From Reticulitermes lucifugus (lineage: Eukaryota > Arthropoda > Insecta > Blattodea > Rhinotermitidae): 64,000 bases of DNA. Shown here piece after piece: positions 57,661 to 64,000 of this stretch. Each line of letters begins with the position of its first letter. Within the stretch, counting starts at the first letter, position 1. Below the pieces are notes generated by a model. It had not been told where the DNA came from. It did no database searches and worked only from the letters and a program-made list of their open reading frames with translations. The stretch lies in contig JAKCWW010000051.1 in the NCBI GenBank assembly GCA_026260175.1, positions 4,995 to 68,994 of the forward strand, read 5' to 3'. The position numbers were made by a program, and so were the translations under genes.

Positions 57661-60390
57661 ATGTTGCGGGGCGACCTTGACCAACACATAAACAATCCTA
57701 TTGAGCGATTTCGCGTCATGCGTACATTCCCAGTCAACTGGCTAGATTTCATGTAAGGACTAATGTGGGTGGTTGTCATGCCAGCATCTGCACAGGCCCA
57801 CTTCTGATTAAGCCAGTATGTCCAGCTGGATGTGGCGCAAATCAAACAAGCAGAAAAATATGAGTTGCAATACGTAAGTATACGATTCGGAACAACTTCG
57901 TGGCGAACAGTCGTTGCGATTCCGACTGTTTAGTGGTTGCAGCAAGTGTTTCATTGGCGCTCTTTCAAGGAAGAACGTTTTCGGGAGAAATGATGGCTGG
58001 CAGGGAGACAGGACTCCCAGAATCACAAAGAAACGCAACACCGAAGTCTTCAGAGCAGACGCCCAGAGTCTCCGAGACTGAAAACAGCACGGATGTCAAA
58101 ACGGATGTTTAAAACAAAGCTAATTATCTATTTTAAAGGATTTATATACTTCGAATCTGTTCCCCTCCCCACCCAAAAGAATTTCAAGTATTGGGACATC
58201 CAATTTATTCCCATCCACCAAACCATTCTATGACGCAAAGACTTGGAGGCACGGAACGCGAATCACATGTTCGACATGTTCTGTGAACGGTCTGGATAAA
58301 GATGCAGCTTTACTTCGGGGCTTCATAACACTGCGCTCGTAATTTCTGTTGGCTTATTGTTAAAAGAAGCCTAAGCTTGACTTGAGTCTCTCCTTGTGTT
58401 AAGTTGATTAGACCGAGACATACATGTATTATATCAAATTATCACGTCATTCGATCAAAGTGGGGGAGGCGTATTCTAAGCAGTTCGCATGTTGTACGTC
58501 AGACAATGAACTTCGCAAATTTGGTTCCTGGATTTCATGCCTGCAACTGACGCAACTGTGAAGCTAAGCGTGCACGATCAGGCAGCTCCATACAACTTTG
58601 TTTCTTGGTTCACCTAATGAAGCTGTCAAAACATCGGAGTGATGTTCTGGCACGAAAGACGCTGAACAATGGTCTTGGGAACTAGGACAATCACAGCCCA
58701 TATTTAAGCAATGAAATGTTTAGAACACAGTGAAACCAGATAGTATATTCTTTCTATCACTTGTATTATCCTGGTCCAATGCAGAGATTTGTGCCAGTTC
58801 CTTCTCCGAATATGACAAAACTTGCACGCCTACTGAGCGTGTGTTTAGAGACGAACAGCGCCAAGGTCTCACGCACAGGTCTTAGCGTAGACCAGAAATA
58901 CCGGAAAGACGTTAGGTGCCCCTGTCCCTTCCAAAATGCTTTAAAATACGCTCGAAGCTTCTTGCTGTGGCAGTCCGATATTTGTCCTCACAGCATTTCG
59001 TGACCTAATACAAAAGTCTGGCAATCAATTCTTCTGCCTCTCTTCCTTTCTTTTCTCTTCCCTCTTTCTCATCAATGACGAACTAAATGAGCACCAGAAG
59101 TCAAAATCATGTCCCAAGCGTCTTTCCTAATATGCCACATGCCTGACAATACTAAACGGGCTTCAGTTAAGTTTTGTCTACACAAATTTTTTTTCAACAA
59201 AATCAATTTAAATTGATATCGGTCAATGTAATTTTTACTTTATATTAAGTTAACACTTTCCCTGCAAAATGAGCGTCCATTTTACAAAAAAAAAATACAC
59301 AACAAAATGCTGATCTCGTTACGACTTACACCTCGCATGTCGATATACTGATCATAAATCCTAAACAATTAAACAAATGACAACAACACCTCTCTAACAA
59401 TGGTTTCGTAAATTTCACTTAAAATCCGCAGTTTTCTTTTTGTAGCCAATTTTTCCCAACGCACTATTAGAGGTTTACACGGAACCAAGTGATGCAGCCT
59501 GCAACAACAGGCAGGGTGCAGTGACATCCACAACCAGACCTCAACCTTACACGCCACCACAACACTTTGTTCTATTTCATGCCTAACACGGTTCAATGTA
59601 GGCTCTTGCTGGACGCTGTCAATAGCTCACACTACATGGCGTCGAACGACACGACGACTGGTGGACGACGAATCAGAAAGGATTTTTAAGGGTGCGGCTG
59701 GAGCCTAACGTGCGTACCATCTCGGCACTGAGAAAAGCCACGCTAATCTTCAACTTATATAAAGGTGTCTCGGCCGAGAATTGACCCGTGCACCTCCGGA
59801 GTACAAGTTACCGCTCAGTAAATGACGGTGCGTAACTCATATATAAGAGGCTTACTGCGTTCCGCTGTGACGAACGTTAGAAGTGGCCAGTGTTCTTAAC
59901 CCCCAGTTTCATATAAGGCTCGGGGTTGCCAAAGGCGGTGTGTCCGGGAATGCTACCTCCGTGCCTGTGTGCAGGAAATGTTAACTCCAATACTGTCAGC
60001 TTGACGACCACCAGGGCGCAGCACAAGCATGTGCCTGCATTGTGTCTTCCAAACTTGAATGCCGGCGTTCCAATATTCTTACCTAACATGGAACAGTTCT
60101 CCTAATTAACGATGAGTTCGCAAACACTTCTAAATAACTTAATTACATACAGCATTCAGATTACAAAGAGAGCTCCCTTCCGCTTGAAGAGAAATGATGA
60201 CAATGATAATTAAATCACGGCAGAATGAATTGTGAGTTCCCTCTTCTCAAACTGTCGCTGAATTGTTTCAGCTCAGCACACGCAATGACGCATAGTTATG
60301 CGAACGTCGCACTGCATGTGAAGCGCCCCATTACAACTGGCTGTATGGCAGGAGTTGGTTTTCACGTCAAGGACCTATTACATTGTACTG
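57661..60390. other. No recognisable gene; possible decayed SINE head near 59780
   Basis: At 59765-59835, CTCGGCCGAGAATTGACCCG, then CACCTCCGGAGTACAAGTTA, look like an inverted tRNA-like head without a matching body. The remaining sequence shows only short frames. Confidence 0.42.
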
Positions 60391-60990
60391 GGTTTTCCGG
60401 GGAGCACGCGGTGGCGCAGTTGCTTGAAGCACTGCTCTACAAGCGGGTTCGATTCCCGATGGTGTCATTGGAATTTTTCATTGACACAATCCCTGGGGTC
60501 GACTCAGCCTCTAACAGAAATGAGTACCAGGAATATTTCCTGGGGGGTAAAAGNNNNNNNNNNNNNNNNNNNNNNNNNNNNNNNNNNNNNNNNNNNNNNN
60601 NNNNNNNNNNNNNNNNNNNNNNNNNNNNNNNNNNNNNNNNNNNNNNNNNNNNNNNNNNNNNNNNNNNNNNNNNNNNNNNNNNNNNNNNNNNNNNNNNNNN
60701 NNNNNNNNNNNNNNNNNNNNNNNNNNNNNNNNNNNNNNNNNNNNNNNNNNNNNNNNNNNNNNNNNNNNNNNNNNNNNNNNNNNNNNNNNNNNNNNNNNNN
60801 NNNNNNNNNNNNNNNNNNNNNNNNNNNNNNNNNNNNNNNNNNNNNNNNNNNNNNNNNNNNNNNNNNNNNNNNNNNNNNNNNNNNTGTGCTGATTGTCTAG
60901 AAATCTGGAAGCCTCAACCTCCTGGAACCCTAAGGGCCTGTCCAAGCCAGTAATGGGATCGCTTTTACCTTACCTAGGTTTTCCGAGGAC
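60391..60990 (+). mobile_element. SINE-B copy 3, interrupted by assembly gap, TSD present
   Basis: The head GCGGTGGCGCAGTTGCTTGA, B-box region GCGGGTTCGATTCCCGATGG, TTTTTCATTGACACAATCCC and CTAACAGAAATGAGTACCAG precede the N run. After it come GTGCTGATTGTCTAGAAATC, CTCAACCTCCTGGAACCCTA and GGGATCGCTTTTACC. Near-perfect duplications GGTTTTCCGGGGAG (60391-60404) and GGTTTTCCGAGGAC (60977-60990) flank the whole, so one SINE-B insertion spans the gap. Confidence 0.93.
60554..60884. other. Assembly gap, 331 Ns
   Basis: Unsequenced. Compared with SINE-B copy 1, only about 38-40 bases should be missing between the flanks, so the N run is probably much too long. Confidence 1.
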
Positions 60991-62053
60991 GGTAGCCTAC
61001 ACTGCACAGTACAAAACATACGTAAAAGTATAATTATTACAATTAATAAATTGTATCCTGTACGGACCGCATTCTCTGTCACCTGAAATGTATCATAGCG
61101 CGTTGGTAGTTCAGAATCCTGCGCGCGGTTTGTACGGTACGGCTTACAGAATAATCAGAAACCAACTCGGTGGCTTCAAAGTGCAGCAAATCTTATAACA
61201 AAACACAGTAACTACTTTCAGAAAAGTTGAAGAAAATTCCAAGAAACTGGAGTGCCTGAATCTTCGATCACTCTACACACTTCTTGAGCACAAGGCGTAG
61301 CAATGTGATGGACCAGCTACATTTTTATGCTAGGGTCTGGCAATCACATGGTTTATTAATGGATAATGTTGATGACGCATGAAGTGGACTGTATTGTATA
61401 AACTTTCGTGAGACTCAGTTGTGGGCTAATTAAGGTACAGTCCTATTACAGCAGGTGAGACCAAGAATAATCCTGGCTAAATGCAGGCTCATTATGTAAT
61501 AGCGATCTGAATGTGGCATTGACAACGACCTGTGTGATCCCTTCCTACTTAGTGTACCAACAGCAATGACTTGGAATGCAAGAACCATACAGGTTGCTTC
61601 AAACTGTGGAGCTGCAACAATAATGCTTACACATATTTACATACAATACCACACCGAGTCAGTGGTAACATACAAACCTCTGTATACACGAAGAAACTAG
61701 ATACAATATGATAAGCAGAATTTCCTCATCTGCTTGAAATAATTTAAGGCAATAAAATGTGGAACTTGGCTCCTAAAGCCAAGATGAAATCCCAAAACAG
61801 GTAGGTACGGAAGGAAGCAGGAGGCCTTACTAATAAAGAAAGCAACAGTGTGAAATGTAGATCAGATTCAAGCGGACCATAAATTAGGCGTAACAGTCAT
61901 CAGGCCTACATGGAGAATACTTGAAAAATATTTGTCTCCCTGCTTCCTCGAATTATCTCAGTCTGACGATTATACCGTACCCTGCATAAACGGAGCAATG
62001 CCCAGCTACGTTTGTCGTTAGGCAGTCATACAAGGTAAAGCATAAAGCGATCG
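60991..62053. other. No recognisable feature
   Basis: AT-rich sequence, no frame over 60 codons, no repeat identified. Confidence 0.45.
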
Positions 62054-62251
62054 CAACAAATGTTTCAATCGGTCAATACAACCTATACTCATCAAGGACA
62101 AGACTACATGTTTCGGCTAACCTAGTTACAGTTGTAATTAACCCCCTTTTGTGTCTTCCAGCTCAGGCCTGATAATGGCTATCCTTTTATAGCCGAAACA
62201 TATACCCTTGTCCTTAATGAATATATGTTGTGTTGACTGAAACATTTGTTG
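62054..62251. repeat. Repeat F copy D: 198-bp palindromic element
   Basis: The outer arms are inverted copies: CAACAAATGTTTCAATCGGT at the left, and the reverse complement of the right end CAACAAATGTTTCAGTC, continuing through AAGGACAAG and ATGTTTCGGCT for about 65 bp per arm. The right arm holds CTGATAA (62169-62175), a stem GGCTA/TAGCC and GAAAC (62195-62199). The sixth core base is A where active hammerheads need G, so this copy is probably inactive as a ribozyme. Confidence 0.75.
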
Positions 62252-62854
62252 TATTTAATAACGCAACGAGAATGTGCCACCTGGAGATACAGCGATCGAT
62301 TTCATACGTACAAAACATATCACATTAAAAACCACTTAAATATGCTGGTCTACGTAAGAATTCCATTAGCTATTAATAATTAATTCAGGCAGGATATCAG
62401 ACGCCATGACTGGTGTTCCGAAAGTACTAAGACGTGTACTGAACTGAATCCGGAAGGTGCCTTATGCGATATTCTCACACCCAATTACAGGTACACCATA
62501 CGAGTCACCAGTCACCAGTATACCAGTCACAAACTTCAATTTCAGTCAAACTGAATTACGCCATCTCTAGAACTAAAACCTGACAAGTGGCGGTGTTATT
62601 AAACACTGTCACAGGCCTATCTTGCTCACCGCTAACCTAATTCTACGCCTGTATGGCAGCAGATTTCATATTTAGCTTACAAAACTACATACTGAAATTT
62701 AGTAGGCAATTCAATATCCGACGATCTACACATATTTCTAACGCCTAAACAGTACTTTAGCTTTCACGAATGACTTCCTGTCCGTTTATAAATGACCGCA
62801 ATGAAGTGCTCTGAACTATATGCTCGCTGTCGGATAAAAGCAATCCTTGTCATC
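62252..62854. other. No recognisable feature
   Basis: Nothing identified. Confidence 0.4.
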
Positions 62855-63060
62855 ATCCGAAGAAATTCAAACGTTTGTAAACCCGGAAGTCCATTACCGT
62901 GTTCGCAGCAGTACACCACGGGATAATATCCCAAATCCAGCAGAATCCATGCCACCCTCTTTCTCTAAGAATAATTTTAATATTATCCTCCCACTTACTT
63001 TCAGGTTTTCTAAGCGATCGTTCTCCTTCACGCAGTACGACTAAAATGTCGTGCACTCTC
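62855..63060 (-). mobile_element. LINE-G 3' end, copy 19 (long open stretch)
   Basis: One minus-strand frame reads REGERSLRKPESKWEDNIKI and ILRERGWHGFCWIWDIIPW, then TAANTVMDFRVYK. This is the LINE-G C-terminus (GKRPLxRPRxRWEDNIKxxLRExGxxGxxWI ... VNTVMNLRV) with several substitutions but few frame breaks. It is the longest uninterrupted LINE-G reading in the window. Confidence 0.9.
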
Positions 63061-64000
63061 CATCTCTCCCATGTGTGCTACATGTTCCATCGTACAACTT
63101 TCCTTAATTCCTGTTTAAAACAGCGAAGTTAAACAGTTTCAAAAGCAATATCGTTGAATTACTCCGTAGCCTAAAAGTATGTGGATTACATCCAGTTACA
63201 CGTCATCAGTTCTCATCCTGTAATCGTTGCGAAGCTGGCAGCAAGCCAGTAACACCCACAAAAATGGAACAGAGGTAAATTCTGTAGGCCATTTGGATAC
63301 AAACCCACGTTATGCAAAAGACCATTTGTCAGGGCGCTGGCTATGGAAAAACTGTTTTATTTATGCACATGTAACACAAGCCAGCAACACCAGTAGCACA
63401 CAGATTACTTCACACACAACTTGTGCAAACTGGCCAGGCGAGATAAAGCTACAAAGTAAAGGAAAATTTGAGTTTAACATTCGGGTGTTCTGGAGCATCA
63501 CAGGGCGCAGTCTAGCAGGTGACCCCAAAGTTCCAGAGAAACCCGCTGCCTCCATCCTCAGTGGAAAATGTTTTTACACAGAAAATCACTGCACATTCAC
63601 CACCATGAAAAGCCTCGAATCTCACATTCAGTTTAAGAGTATTACAAGTTGTGTCATTTGCACTGAAAACTGTACCAGATATATATATAGAGCTTTTTAA
63701 CTTATCTGCACCATGCTGGATTCAAATGAGACAGCACAGCAGAGATGATAGCGATCCTTGGGCACACGTTTAGAGTCGTTTATCCATGGAAAGAACGTAT
63801 CATATAACAGCAGCGGCCTCTCATTCAATTTTTTGCAGTCAGAGGATGAGATAACTTGAAAGTTACGGGAAGATTACAGGTCACTATGGCAAAACTCTGG
63901 AAGCTAGAGAAAAGATTAAGAATGGATACAAAGATTCAAACGTAAACACACGAATGTTGCTGATAGGACCGGAAATCCACTGTAGCGTGTGTCAAGGTTA
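63061..64000. other. No recognisable feature
   Basis: A plus-strand frame of 157 codons (63227-63700) has an unremarkable composition and no motif I recognise. I treat it as chance. Confidence 0.45.

Noticed and set aside
60225-60953. 242-codon and 181-codon frames
   Set aside because: Most of their length is the 331-N gap, and the ends are SINE-B sequence.
1-64000. LTR retrotransposons or virus-derived insertions
   Set aside because: I found no paired long terminal repeats and no gag-, pol- or envelope-like reading on either strand. Small fossils could be missed without a search.

Overview
The window is non-coding, repeat-dense DNA from an animal, most likely an insect. Nothing looks prokaryotic: there are no dense ORFs, operons or ribosome-binding sites. 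The window does hold many short, decayed retroelement ends, several tRNA-derived SINE families with target-site duplications (TSDs), microsatellites and two runs of Ns typical of a draft scaffold. From memory, the 3' LINE ends, the 'CTGAAGATGG...CCGAAACGTC' repeat and the SINE mixture resemble those common in polyneopteran insects such as cockroaches, termites and stick insects. I cannot confirm the species. No open frame reads as a host gene, and the longest gap-free frame (182 codons) is about what chance would give in 64 kb, so the window is probably intergenic or a large intron.

Layout. 1-103: the end of a 34-bp tandem array. 2.3-3.0 kb: two LINE 3' ends facing away from each other. 3.54-4.66 kb: a complete non-autonomous DNA transposon with inverted ends, an 8-bp TSD and a SINE inside it. 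6.8-14.2 kb: scattered SINE and LINE relics. 14.2-18.3 kb: the emptiest stretch. 18.3-25.8 kb: mixed repeats, including a ribozyme-like element at 22.1 kb and a young SINE with a 14-bp TSD at 25.3 kb. 25.8-33.3 kb: mostly featureless. 33.3-46.9 kb: a dense graveyard of LINE 3' ends, four SINE types and two ribozyme-like repeats. 49.1-49.5 kb: a SINE holding the first N gap. 50.9-51.9 kb: the only recognisable protein-coding relic, the C-terminal part of a LINE with a restriction-like endonuclease. 52.6-54.7 kb: a cluster of one short repeat family (E). 55.5-57.7 kb: LINE and SINE copies. 60.4-61.0 kb: a SINE holding the second gap. 62.0-63.1 kb: a 198-bp palindromic repeat and another LINE end.

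Names used here are local labels. SINE-A, -B, -C and -D are tRNA-like SINEs. LINE-G is the recurrent LINE 3' end. Repeat E and repeat F are short elements whose transcripts would contain a hammerhead-like core (CUGANGA, stem II, GAAAC). Repeat H and repeat K are two less certain dispersed repeats. The points most worth following are the inverted-repeat transposon with three copies of a motif at each end, the hammerhead-like motifs in E and F (the best is at 37121-37164), and the two assembly gaps, each shown by flanking TSDs to lie inside a single SINE insertion.
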